Source: Anaeramoeba flamelloides
Lineage: Eukaryota; Metamonada; Anaeramoebidae
DNA: 64,000 bases
Assembly: GCA_027625915.1 (NCBI GenBank)
Contig: JANTQA010000057.1
Location: forward strand, 7,626,001-7,690,000
Direction: 5' to 3'
Below the pieces are notes generated by a model. That model was not told the DNA's origin. It worked only from the letters and a program-made list of their open reading frames with translations, and did not search any database. This document shows, one piece after another, positions 1 through 12,700 of the stretch. Position 1 is the stretch's first letter. Every line of letters starts with the position of its first letter. The position numbers and the translations under genes were made by a program.

Positions 1-1
1 C

Positions 2-94
2 ACCAAGGATCTGGATGGTTATTTTGTTATGGAATGTGTATTGGTCGAAAATTATGATGAAAATACAACAGATTTGGAAATTGCAATCTTTTAG
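2..94 (+). CDS. Probable 3' end of a gene cut by the left edge
   Basis: The second frame is open from the first bases to a TAG at 92-94 and encodes about 30 residues, including GYFVMECVLVEN and ending DLEIAIF. The residue mix is balanced and acidic, unlike the Phe/Lys/Ile/Asn-rich chance frames of the surrounding DNA, and GC content falls sharply after the stop. Repeat DNA shared with 15.34 kb starts about 20 bp downstream. The family is not recognised. It is most likely the last coding exon of a plus-strand gene. A chance open frame of this length cannot be excluded. Confidence 0.45.
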   Translation, partial: TKDLDGYFVMECVLVENYDENTTDLEIAIF

Positions 95-116
95 TGAAAA
101 CGGTCCTTACTTTTAT

Positions 117-1370
117 TTTTAAAAAACAAAAAGAAGAAAATTTGGAATTGTTTTCTCAAAAAATCAAGATCTCATTTTTTATTTTAAAAAGGACAAAAGA
201 ATTTGGTTCTTTGGAAATCGTATTTAACCAAACCTTGGTAAGAAGATTGATATATAAAAAACAAAAAAAAAAAAAAGCTGAATTTACCTTTGAAACCAAT
301 TAAAATTATTGAAATCAAAATCACTAAAAAAACTTTGCTGCGCATAAAAGAAAAAAAATAAAAAATGGTATTTTGCCCTTTGCTAAATTCTCTATTTAGT
401 GAATTGTTCTTTTTCAACTGAATCTTAAAATTAAACTGTAATTCCAAAATAAGAAAGCGAATGAGGGTTTTTTTTATTTTCTTATTTTTTTAACTATTGA
501 GGAAAATCCCTTTTTATTTAAAAACTCTGAAATCCCGAGAATGGTTTGAGACAAGAATTCAAATTGTGTTCCCAATTTTTTTGAGAATCTTGAAATTTCG
601 AATTTTTTTTACTTTATTTTTCCAAACAAATGATAAAAATTCAACTCAATACTAAATGTAAATCTGAATTAGCATTGGGGATTTGTCTTTTCTTCAAAAG
701 AAAATGGAATGAAGACTTAAGAATTAAAGTTGTTTTGTTTTCACATAAAATATATTTCTTCAAATTTTAATTTAGAGTTACTTTTTCTCGAAGTAACCTA
801 ACTGAAAATAAAGGATCATTTTTAATAAAAACTAAAAATTCATATTCAAAACAACTCAAACATTTTGAGGAATTAAACTTTCTATTACTAACTCCAGTTT
901 TACTACCAGGGAATAAGTAAATATATAAATACAAACTTGTTAATTTTTTTTGCCAAATTCTTTTTTTTATTCTTTTATTTTGGAAAACGGAATTATTGCA
1001 TTTCTTTCCAAAACAAAAAAAAGACTTTTATTAAGGATTTATTACAATTATTTCCAGATTTATAGAAAATTTCTGACTTTTTCGAGATTTTTATGGAGTT
1101 TTTTGATTCTCAAAAACGATTTGGAAGTTGTGTTGGTTTTGGAAAATAATTCGATTTGGATAACTTTTTGGGTGATAGTAATTTTAGCAATTATTTTTAC
1201 AAACTTTTTTTAATTCCAAAAGCAATTAATAAACAAATTAACCCTAAATTCTTTTTTAGTTTCGAGTTTATCATATTTTACAAAATTGAAAAAAGTGTCT
1301 TCAAAAGAGGGGGCAATGTATTGGCTGTTTAAAAAACACTTTGCCTATTGAAGGGAGATTTTTGAAGTGA
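117..1370. repeat. Dispersed/segmental repeat R1, left copy
   Basis: This block aligns colinearly in direct orientation with 15,340-16,610. The first roughly 600 bp differ at only scattered positions; further in there are more substitutions and small indels. Landmarks shared by both copies are the tract around 160-260, the block at 660-800 and the block at 1,225-1,270. It has no convincing long coding frame. The two copies bracket the interval that holds CADG copy 1. Confidence 0.8.
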
Positions 1371-2680
1371 CTAAATTTGTAATTATGTATTTAAAGACTG
1401 AACAAACACAGGTATGAGACACCTTTTAAAAACATTATTGAATTTTCAAAAATAAAGAGAACTGACATGATAAGCAAATAAAAATAGGATAAATTTCAAT
1501 TAGTTCTCTTTTTTATCCGAGAAAATCTCGAATTGATTTTTAATTTCATTATTTTGCATACTCACATCTTGGTTTCATTGAGTGTTTTTAGTTTTCCCAA
1601 AAGAGAGCATTAAAAAGCACCAAACAAATAAAATGAGTTAACAAAGATCACTCTATTTCTTGAACTTATTTACTGTTTGGAAAATGAAAAACGAATGGGA
1701 AATTATTTCCAATTTCATATTTAAATATTTTCAGAACTATTAAATTTAATGATCTTTGAAGATTCCTTTTGATCCCAAACAACTGGCTTCTTACCTTAAA
1801 AGAATTTTGAGCAAAAAAATCTTGTTTTGTAAATATTTGAAAATTTTCGATTTTAACCCACAGGTTTTTACTTGAAAATTTTCAATTTAAGATCTAAATT
1901 AGATATTTACGACAAAAGGGTAGAAAAATAAAAATCCTATTGTTATTAGACTTACTTTCTTGTGCTAATTAAAATATTCTAGAGTTGGTTCAACGATATA
2001 AATATACTTAGTAATAAAATAGAAAGTACAGGAACTGAGAGATTAAATATTTCTTTTTAAATTTAGATTATTATGATCAAGAAATAGATAGAAGTTTTGA
2101 GATCAACAAATTTTTTTTTTAAAAAATTCCAAAAAATCACCAAATTTTTTAATTATTTAATTTTCGGGTATAAGAGAATCTCTTAAACCCTCTTTTCTCG
2201 CCACAAAATTTGATTATTGTTCTCAATGAATAACGAAATTTTTGGATTTAATAAAAAAACTATTACAATATCGATCAATTCAACAATAAAATCTTATTTT
2301 TTTATCCAATATCAACCTATTTTTACAAACTTTTCTCCCAGCAATTTAACCTTACACTCATAAACTCTGAAAATTAAAATTAGGTAAAAAAAATATACAT
2401 AACCTATGTTACAAAACAAAAAACTTAAAATTATATTTTTTGAAAAGAGGCTAAAGAATCTTGAAAGACTATTTGAAAAAAATTACTTCATAAGAGTCTA
2501 GAAACGGAATATTAAAATTTGAGTGTCTAACTGTTTTTTATTCTTGAAATTTTGTTCGAATTTCTTAAATAATTATTTGTAATCCATAAAATTACGAGCG
2601 TCTCTACTTATTTTGTTATGGAATTCATCACCCTCTTTTTTTTTTTTTCAATTAATTAAGGAAATAGTAACTATTATTTA
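1371..2680. other. AT-rich intergenic DNA, nothing recognised
   Basis: No gene, RNA or mobile element is recognisable. The sequence is about four-fifths A+T with many homopolymer runs. Confidence 0.5.
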
Positions 2681-2682
2681 TT

Positions 2683-4460
2683 TTGAATTCCAAAGGTAAT
2701 AGAGTAATTAATTACATAGGAATACACTTAAACCCAATCATCAACACCGTTTGTCAACTTAAGGGAGATGAGTTCTCATTTTTATACGAAGTTCATTTTT
2801 CCCAATTAAATTTTCAGTCAAAAGATCAGATCCTTATACTTTTTTCCTTTGTATTTTTGAATATAATTTTGAAAAAATTACAAAAATTTGTTAAAAAATT
2901 TTTATTTTGAAGAAATCTCACCTTTAGTAATTTCCGAGAGTATGCAAGAATAACAAGAATTGAACATTTAACATTATTTTAAAAATACCAGAAAAATAAA
3001 TCAAATATTGAATCTCTTTTGGATCTTAAAAAAATTGATCATTTTTTTTATTCACAAATATTTATATATTTTCTTGAAATTTAAACTATTCTTGACAATA
3101 TTCTTTTTCAAATATTTAGAGCATAAACAAGGAACGTTTATTATTAAAATCATGTTATTTGGTAATATCGATTATTTTTTTTTTTTTTAGAATTATCAAT
3201 TTGATTTCTTTTTATTTGTTTGAAAATCTGTAAATGATTGAGAATTAATTATAAAGTATATTTCTAAATTTAATTGCTGGGCTATCAAATTCTCACTGGA
3301 AAAATTAAGATTGGTTTATTAATTATTGATTCTAAATAATCCAATTAAAAATATTTCTTTAGATTATTATTTGAATTTTACTGGTTTTAAAAAAGTATTT
3401 TACAAATAATAGTTTGGTTTAAGGTTTTTGTTTTTTTTTTAAACAAGATTTTTTTTTTCAATAAAAAGAAAAAAAAAAATGAATTGTTTTAATAAAGCAA
3501 AAAAATATATTTATTCAAGTTTAAAAAAATTATTGTGATTTTTTTTTGATATAAAGAAGATTTTTTTTATACTGTGTTATATCCCAAACTTTGTGGTTTT
3601 ATTTCAAAAGTGTATTACTGTCGGTTTATTTCACAGATAATTGGGTTTCTTTCTACTTTTAGAGAAAAGAATTTTTTTTTGAACAATTTGTAAAATATAT
3701 GTCCTTAATAAAATTAAGCACTATTTTTTTCTGATTAATATTTTTCAAAATTAAGAACTAACTTAATTCAATTAACCACTGTGATAATTTTTTTTAGAAT
3801 AAAAACACTCTCAACTTTTGAATATCGAAAATATTTTTTGGAATTAGTGTGCACTTTTTTATTTTTTTTTGAAAAATTTGGGTTGAGAAAAGTTTTAAAT
3901 AAAAGAATAAGTTAATATATTAAATTAGAATGCTTTTCCAGAAAGTTTATCTTTTTAGTTGAACTTTTTTTTAATTTAACCATTTAAAACTAAAAAAAAC
4001 ATTTGAGGACCAAATTAGCCCCTTTTGTGAAAAGAAAATTCCCATAATTTAGAATTTGTTATTTTAAATGAGTTAAAATAAGATAGTGTATCTAAAAATA
4101 TACATAATTTCAAGTGTGAATTCAATGATTTTGGCAAAAAATGTTTTCAAGAAAAAGCTAAATTGAAACTTTATTTATTTTTATTTTATCATTTTGTTTT
4201 TTTAATTGTATTAATGGAAAGTATTTGATCAGTTTTTCATTTTTAGTGTTTTTTGGGTCGTAGGGAAATATTGGATTTTCAACTTTTCAAAATGGGAAAA
4301 ATGGATCAAACTATTTAAAAACCATAATTCCTTACAAAAAATAGCTTTGAGAGTAAGTTTGATTTTGTAGAATTCAGATTTTCACACCATTTTTCAATTT
4401 CAGCATGTGGTAAACTTTAACTGAATTCGTGTTTAATTTTACAAAAGGTTTTTTTTATTT
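2683..4460. repeat. Diverged dispersed repeat R2 (modules b and c)
   Basis: The start of this block (GGTAATAGAGTAATTA and the following 250 bp) matches 43,855-44,110 with many substitutions. The later part, about 4,270-4,460, matches 22,950-23,160 and 44,800-44,960. Module order is the same here and at 43.9-45.0 kb, so these are two diverged copies of one longer unit. No coding frame links the copies, and the element type is unknown. Confidence 0.55.
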
Positions 4461-5700
4461 AGTAGTCCCGTAATTGTTAAACAAAATGGGGTTAATTGTT
4501 TAATTGTTTTCTCATTTTTTATATTTATTCCATAATTTATTTTTTTAAGGGAGAATGTAACATTTTATAAATTTTGAAAAATCTAGTTTATCCAAATCTA
4601 AATTTTTAAAAGTATTTTTTTAACATAAATATATTAAGGTTCAAGAAATAGTCAAGTATATTGTTGTTTACTTATCAATTAAAAAACCATAATCAAAAAA
4701 ATGAAAAAATTAACACGAAAAAAAAATTAAAACAATCATTTAGTTGTTACCCTATTCTGAAGTATTGTACACGCTTAATTATTCTTTATTGGGATTTTTT
4801 TATTCATTCTATATAGAATAACTTGAGTTTGAATATTTTGAGAAAGAAATATTTGTTATTTCTAAAGAATTTCCAAAATGAATATTAATTCATTTTCCAA
4901 TTTTCACAAATTCAAACTTTTTAGATTTCGTTCAAGAAAATACATTATATTTTTTATATTCTTCTTCAGAAATAAAGATTTTTTGGACACGTGTGTTTGA
5001 TTTTTTAATTATTTATTTTCGATTAAAATGAGAACTAAAAATAATTATGAATCTTATTGAATTTTTTTCGAAAATTTTGTTTTGTTTTGGGTCGAATCTT
5101 TTATAACTGTTTTTTGATTCCGAGAATTTGACCTCTTTATTTTGATTTTTTGAAAAACTATTCTTTGTTTTGGCTGATTTTACAAAAGGGAATCTTGACA
5201 AAAGAATTTTGACATAGATTTGAAAAAAAATACTTTATAAAATAATAACTAATAATTATCGGACAAAAAACAATCAAGGTACTTGCTTGTTTGGATTCGC
5301 CCAGATAGAAAAGATAAAGATAAAAACCCATAAAATAGTTTTAATAGATTTTTTTTTCATTCTTCGATTTCAAAAAGTTTCTCCGGAAAGGGGATCTTTG
5401 ACAATGGGCTTGAAAAAAGAAATAATCGTTTAAAATTCACACTTTCTCTGGTATATATATATATTGGTTTAGTATGAATTAATTATTATTTTCATACACA
5501 GGCATTTCTCAATTCATAACATTATTTAATAAAACCAAAAATTATGAAAAAGGTATTCTTAGTCAAAAATATATAAAAACTCTTCAACATGACTAATCAA
5601 AATTATGAAATTTATTGCACACTTCGGGAATTTTTTATCGTTCCTCTTAAGATTAGAAAAACTGAAGTAATAACGAAAAAAATAATAAAAATAAACTGGA
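4461..5700. other. AT-rich intergenic DNA, nothing recognised
   Basis: No supported gene. A slightly GC-raised stretch near 5,380-5,420 reads open on the plus strand for a few dozen codons, but no family is recognised. Confidence 0.4.
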
Positions 5701-5860
5701 AATAAAAAACACTTAAAATAGTAAAAAAATATATAAATTCTGGCACCTAGTGCCCCACTGTGAGAGGTAGTGTCTAGGTTTTTTTTAAAAATTCAGAAGA
5801 ATTGAACAAAATCAAAGATTTTATTTCATTCTTTTAAATTAAAAAAAAAAAACTAACACA
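5700..5860. repeat. Palindromic repeat R3, diverged copy
   Basis: A short hairpin, GGCAC-CTA-GTGCC, lies near 5,742. It is followed by a C-TAGG-poly(T) motif and by an imperfect palindrome centred on AAAATCAAAGATTTT, with AGAAT/ATTCT arms. The same modules occur near 25.6, 30.4-30.8 and 32.1 kb. Confidence 0.45.
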
Positions 5861-5929
5861 GTGAAATACCAATTATTAATCACAGATTGTGGGGTTTTTA
5901 TCTATAATCGATGATCTTTTTATCGGGTT

Positions 5930-6075
5930 TTTACTCCTCGTGTGTATTCAGGGCGATGATAGTTTATATTTGGCAATGAAAATGATATTATTATTTTTTA
6001 TATTTATTGTAATTATTTTTCTTCTCTTTTTTATTTGATAAATTTTCTTTAATTACTCTTTTCTCGTATAAATAA
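5930..6075 (-). repeat. Dispersed repeat R4, inverted copy
   Basis: The reverse complement of about 6,000-6,065 matches 25,450-25,515 and 52,165-52,215, sharing the motif AAAGAGAAGAAGAAAAAT and its flanks. The GTGTATTCA motif near 5,942 matches the reverse complement of the motif at about 52,276-52,284. This is an old repeat of unknown type, and no coding sequence was recognised in it. Confidence 0.45.
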
Positions 6076-7009
6076 AATAAATAAATAAATAAGTCAAAAA
6101 TGCAAGTTAGATGTATATTATTTTTTGCCTTAGGTAACTTTAGAACCTTTAAAAATGGATTAAATAGATATCTCTATGTCTTAAAAATTAAATATGAAAT
6201 ATACACATTAAAAAAAAAAAAAAAATAAATATATAATTATTGTAATCAATTTTAAAAAAAAAAAAAAAATATTTAAAAAATTCAAACATTAAAGATTCTA
6301 CTCTGGTTTTTTTAAGTGCCCTTTTCTTTTCACAAATAGTATAGCGAATGATATTTTGAATTCAAACTTTCAATACAAACAGGCACCCAAAAAAAAATTT
6401 TTTTTCAGAAAAGTTCACACCATTAAAATTTCGAAAAAAAATATGACAATGTAACCAAGCCTTTAATCAATAACAAAAAAGAGGTTTAAAAGATTTAACC
6501 AAATTAAATTGAATAAAAGTTTGTTTCCTATAAATACAACACCCTTTCAAAGAAAAAAGTTATTCCCGAAAAAAGTAAAGAACAACTGAATTTGACATTT
6601 TGATAAATGTAATCAACAAGTTTTAGAAAGGACAAAAATATTAAAAGAAATTAAAAACAACCAATAAATTTTAAATAAAAATTAAAAAAAATTTCAATAA
6701 TTGAAAAGCCCTTTTCACGGATTTATGTTACAAGTCAATAACTTTTTTTTTTATTATTGTTTATTCATTTTTAACAAAGGTTTATATGTGTAAGGTTGTA
6801 AAAAACCAAGTGTTTATAATTTAAAGATTAATAGAAACTTACATAACTTTCTCCACAATTCCAAAAGTAAATAAAACACCGGTTTTGATCATTGGGATCA
6901 AATGTATTTCCCATTAAAAATCGTTTGGTGAATACTAATAATTTGTTTGAAAAATGATTTTTTTTAAAAAAATGTCGATTGGTATTCTTCAAACTATATT
7001 TTGATAAAA

Positions 7010-7170
7010 ATTATTATTAAAGTATTAAGATAATTAGAAATTATATTTTCCTATTACCAGAATGTTGGATAAATTCATTGAAGTTTTTATTCCTCTCTAA
7101 AATTACAAAAACTCTATTTTATATCACATTTGTTTTAGCATAATGTGCTTAAAAAAACGTGCATAATTCA
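7010..7170. repeat. Diverged relative of the 60.8-kb repeat
   Basis: This segment aligns with the right arm of the palindrome at 60,533-60,914. Shared words include ATTACAAAAACTCTATTTT at about 7,100 and the similar stretch at 60,867-60,890. Identity is moderate, so the copies are old. Confidence 0.4.
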
Positions 7171-9570
7171 AAAATATTATATGTATTTTAATTTGAGTTT
7201 AATTTTGGAGTTTAATTTTGTTTGTAGTGATGTAAAACAGTATTTTTGTAAAAAAATGATAGTGATAATTTAAAATTCGACATTTTAATACTTCAATCGG
7301 AGAAAAAATTAAAATAAACTAAATTTCAAAACAATCAATTTTAGGATAAAAAATTTAGATTGGAAATGGGTCGTTTTAATACAAATAAATAAAATATTGA
7401 TTAGGAAAAATGTTTGGTATTATCAAGACAGAGATGAGTTTGTAAGAATATATGATCTTGTACTATCAGGTTTTGTAATCTTTATTTTTTCATTTAACAT
7501 GTTGAGTAGAAATGATAACAGATTATTATGTAGGTAAGGTTGAAAAAAAAATTTGTATACTAATTGTCCACATGTATCTCATCTGTTTCTTCAAAATCAA
7601 TAATCTTTTAAGACAATCATTTTGAAGTCAAAATTTTGGATTTTTTGGATTTCTTGTTTCTTATTGGATTTTCTAAGATATGAAAAAATCAGGAAAAAAT
7701 TGGAAGAGTTCGACACCATCATTATTTTTTTAACATCTTAGGTTAAAGTATTTTCAAATCATTTTCTTTATTGAAAATTAATTTTCACAAAATTGGTAAC
7801 ATTTCGAAATATGAATTTATAAAAATAAAAAAACTAAAAAATTGGTTTGTTAAACTTATTTGTTGCAAAATAAATGAAGGAAAATTTTCATTCAGACTTT
7901 TCTAAAAGAGATTTTTAAATCATGTGACATTTCAAATTTTTTATTCCTAAATCTGTTTATCATATAATTTCCTCTTAAATTGGGCCACCTTGGTTTGATT
8001 AAATTCGGGGAATGTGATTATTGTTAAAAGTTGAATGAAAATTCTGATCTTTTTATTTATCAATTAATAGTATAAAAGGATGAACCAAAATAGTAAAACA
8101 AGATTTTGATTTAAAATTATTCAAATCGAATTTATATGTTTATATTCATTAAAACGACTTTTATTCAAAAAAAAAACCAATTCCTGTATATTAAGATATA
8201 TCGAACACTTTTTGACCAATATCACTCAAGATGTTATTTTGAAATTGAAACTCAGATCTGAACAGTTCCTAATAATACTAAATATTTAAATTCACTTGCA
8301 ACCAATAACTTTCTGTTTTTTCTTTTAATTTATTTTTCAATTCAATATTTTTAATTTGATCACGTTCGCTATTTATAATTAAGAGACTCTTCGTTTGATC
8401 TTAGAAAACTAAATTGAGTTTTCAACTCTACTAGTGGGTAGTCAAAGATCTATACACCCTCTGAATTCGATGTCTGGTACATATTTAGTCACTTCAAAAT
8501 TCCATCTTTCATATTTTAAGCTTTTTTTAAAAGAATTAACCCTTAAGGGAATAGCGTCGACCAAGGGGAAATCTTACATTAAAGTATGTTGTTATTGAGT
8601 TTAAATCTAATTAGTACTACCAAAGTATAAATATCTCTAAAAAATCGCTTAGTTAAGTAGTAATATTTGTTGATCTCATCAATCATAAATGATACTTGTA
8701 ATAGTAAAAGCCCCAACAATTTCAGAAAAAAAATATGTAATACGCCACAAATTTAAAGGTTGAATTATCAATACTCAGACTCCAAAGTTGCAAAATATCT
8801 TTATTAAATTTTTGATGAAATATAGATTAATTGCAAAAAATTCAATTTTTTTAAATAAATTAGATAATTTTTGAATAAATTTTTTTGACAAAATTTTTCT
8901 CAAATATTTGAAATATATCAATGATTACATTTATCCTTTATATAAACAAAACAAAACTGATTAATCTTTGGGTTTTATGTTGATGATTATTAATTCAAAC
9001 CTTCGAATTAAAAAATTATAAAAAAAGTTACTTTTGCGAGTTCTAAATATAAATTATTAAATACCAGAATACTGATATTTTGAGTTTCTATATTTTTGAT
9101 TTGGAATGGAATTTAAAAAAATTTCCAAAATGACAATTTTAATATAAGTGATCATTAGTAAAAAAACCAATAATTTATTGTGCAATAAGAATTATAATAG
9201 ATTTTTTAGAGTTATTTTGGTCGGTGAAGCATATAGAAATAATATCACTGACATACAATTACAACATACTTTGATTATAGATGAACCTATGGTGTTGCTA
9301 ATTCCTTAACAACAAATTCTCACTCTCCAAAAATCTTAAACCATACTCTTGATTTATTAGGATTGATAATTATTTATTTTTTGTTTTAGTGAGTATTGTT
9401 ATTTATAAACAATTGTTTGGATTTCAATTAATAAATCGTTCAAATTTGGTATTTCTTCAAGAAAATATTAATTTAATGAGATTATTTATTCAAAAATTGA
9501 ATTTTGGGATTTCTGTGATGTTAAAGATATTGAATTGGACTTTATTATCAAAAAATAATGAAAAAACAAT
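7171..9570. other. AT-rich intergenic DNA, nothing firm
   Basis: No supported gene. About 8,484-8,505 resembles the reverse complement of the end of repeat R1 (TTTAGTCACTTCAAAA). Short open stretches near 9,150-9,310 and 9,390-9,600 have no recognised family. Confidence 0.4.
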
Positions 9571-9640
9571 TAACATAAAAAAAATATTCATTTTTATTTG
9601 TTGAGTGATAAAAAAATAAAAGATAAAAATCAGCCAATAT
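9570..9640 (-). other. 3' UTR/poly(A) region of CADG copy 1, shared with copy 2
   Basis: About 70 bp here match 34,478-34,545 almost exactly although the neighbouring DNA differs. On the minus strand the block lies some 80-150 nt past the stop codon and contains AATAAA (complement of 9,593-9,598). A conserved 3' UTR with a polyadenylation signal is the simplest reading. Confidence 0.55.
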
Positions 9641-9723
9641 TAAAATAAAACAGAAATATCAACGAATTTAATAATATAAAACATAAAGAAAAAGATGAAA
9701 AACAAAAATAAAAAAAAAGAAGA

Positions 9724-12700
9724 TTACTTCTTTGAATCATTTGAAGAAAAACCAAAAATAGAAGATGACGAAGAAGAAGAATGATCAGTTGATTCTGTTT
9801 TTAATAAATCTGATTCATTGGAAAGATCTGAAACTTGAATTTCTGAAAGTATATCATTAAATTGATTGCTATTGTGTAATTGATCATTTCCAGCATCTTC
9901 TTTGTTAACATCCTTTAATTCAAGATCTGAATTTGATTCGGTGTCTGATGAAGAGGACGAATCAGATGTATCCTTTGAATGATTTGAATTGTCTTGTGGT
10001 AATTTGGCAGTGAAAAACTCACCTTTGCCATCCCATAATTTTTGGTATTTTCTTTGTAAATGGTATCGATAAAAAACAAAGAAAACTAAACCAAAAACAA
10101 TGATAAGGGAAAGAATGGATATTAACGAAATTACACCTGTTGATAATGTGGTATTTTGATCATCGCTCTTTGTGTTGTAATTCATTTCAAATATTGTCAG
10201 TTTAAAGGTTGAAGATGCCCTGATTGAACCACAACTATCTGATGCATACACTTTGATATTATACGTTACATCTTCATTTGGGGTATTGCCCAGAAATCTT
10301 CGATTTTTGGAGTAGAATGTAAGCCAAGTGGGTTGTTTGTCTTCAGGATCAAGATATTCATATGAATAGTTATAATTCTTATTTTCTTTATCAAGATCAC
10401 CAAAGGCATTGATATCAAATGTATAATTAAAAATCAAATTACCATTCATCTCTTGATCAACTAATCCCTCGTCAACATAAATTGGGTTATTGATAAGAGA
10501 AATTTCGAAATTTTGGGAAACGGAGGAAGTACATTTGTCAATAGCTGTTACTTTGACTGTTATGGTTTGAGAGCATCCAGATGCTGTGCCTGTGAATCTT
10601 CGATTTTTGGAATCAAATTCCAGCCAGTCAGGTAAGGGTTCACCATTTGCTAAAGTTGCTTCATAAGTTAAAGCATGCCCGTTTGGATCAGTAAAGGTGC
10701 CATTATCAAATTGGTAGCCATTATAGTCACCCACAAAAAATGTTTGATCTTCTAAAGGTTTCAAGATTTCAGGAGGATCATCCAAAATTGTTAATGTCCA
10801 ATTGCCTGTAGTTGAGTCAAGGCAAGTATCGGAACCAGAAACAACAATCACAAAAGGATCTCCACAACTGGATGCGTTCCCATAGAATCTTCCAGTTTTT
10901 TCATTAAACTCCAACCAACTGGGCCATTCTCTTGAATCACTTGTTTCCAATTCAGCCTTTAAGGAGAGTTCCTGGCCATCAGGATCACTAAAGCTATCTT
11001 CGGGGATTGTATAATCAATAATTTCAAAAACTTCAATTGAATGATCTGTGAAATCTTTTTCTCTTATGGGAATTCTATTTCTTAGTTCTAAATAAAACGA
11101 ACCTGAAGCGGTGTTACATCCATCATCGGCAACAACAATGATCTCATGTATGGAATCACACAAATCATTACCTGGTTTCCCAGAAAAGGTTCGGCTATTT
11201 GAATCAAATTGCAACCAACTAGGCAAGTTGGCTGATCCCTTTCTATGTGCGCTATAGGCCAATTCTGTTCCATCCTCATTTAAGAAAGTTTCTGCATCAA
11301 AGACGTATTCAAAGTCAACAGTAATTATTGCATTTTGTCTGACCAATTGCTTATTTAGAATTGGTGCTGGGTTCTCGATTGTTAATTGGAAATTATTTGA
11401 AACGCTATGGCATGGATCATTTGCAGTTACCTTGATATCAAGAACTTCTCCACAATTGTCAGCAAGAGATTTACCTCGGAAGGTTCGGTTGCTTGGATAA
11501 AAATGCAACCAATCGGGCAAGTCTGAGCCATCATTTAATGTCGCTGAATAAGTCAATTCTGCATTTTCTGGATCTTTAAAGCAATCATTATCAAATTGAA
11601 ATTCAAATTGGTTGTTGGCATAAAAAGTCTGATCATCCAAGTTTTTATTTATTGTTGGTGCTGCGTTTGTTGATGTGATTCTAAAATTGCTTGAAGCAGT
11701 GTTGCATCCATCACTCCCAGTTACTTTGATATCCCAAAATTTATCACAAATGGTATCAGCTGGTATGGTACCAGAAAAGGTTCGGGTCGATGAGGTTAAT
11801 TTCAGCCAACCAGGCTTTTCGGTGTCATCAGATAAAGTGGCAGAATATGTTATCTCAACATTTTCTGGATCATTAAAGCAACTTGAGCTGAAGGTGTATT
11901 CAAAATAAGTGTTTATTGGTTTATTTTGGTTTGTTAAAGGATCACCAACAGAGATATCTTGGTTTGTAAAGGTAATTGTGAAGCTATCTGAAATTGAATT
12001 ACATCCATCATTTGCAGTTATTTTGAGTTCAATATTTTCTCCATCACATTTAGTTGTATCAATATGCCCGTTTAAGGTTCGGTTATTTGAATAAAAATTC
12101 AGCCAATCAGGCTTTGGTGAACCATCAGATAAGGTACAGTCATAGGTTAAATCAATGTTTTCCGGATCTTCAAAGCTATTTGAATCAAATTGGTATTCAA
12201 ACCAAGAATTTACTGCAGGATTTTGATCGGCTAAAAGCTGATTGTTAATAATTTGATGATTTTCAACAATTATATCAAAATTGCGTGACAAAGAATTACA
12301 GTGATCACTTGCAAAAACCTCCACTTGTAAGGTATTTGTACATTGATCTTCAACTTTAGGAGAAGAAAAAGTACGGGTTGCTGGTTCGAACACTAACCAA
12401 TCAGGTAAATCATCACCATTTGTCAATTTACTTGAATATGTAATTTCTTGATTATTGGGATCATTAAAGCAGTTTTCATCAAATTGATAGCTCCAATCTG
12501 TTTGTGTAACTTGAACAGTTTGCGTTTCGAAATCAGCTGTTCCTGTTGTGATTGGATCGTCAGTGACTTGGATTTGGAAATTTTTTGTTTCAGTCATCAT
12601 GCAAGATTTGCTTGTGGTAATTGTAAATCCAAAAGTCTGAGTATTACATTCACTTAATTCTGCTGGTGTTGTTCCTGAAAGCTGTGTACTGCTTGGTGTA

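Noticed and set aside
9150-9310. Open plus-strand segment containing VGEAYRNNITD, considered as an exon
   Set aside because: No start codon, no family and no clear splice sites. Length within chance expectation.
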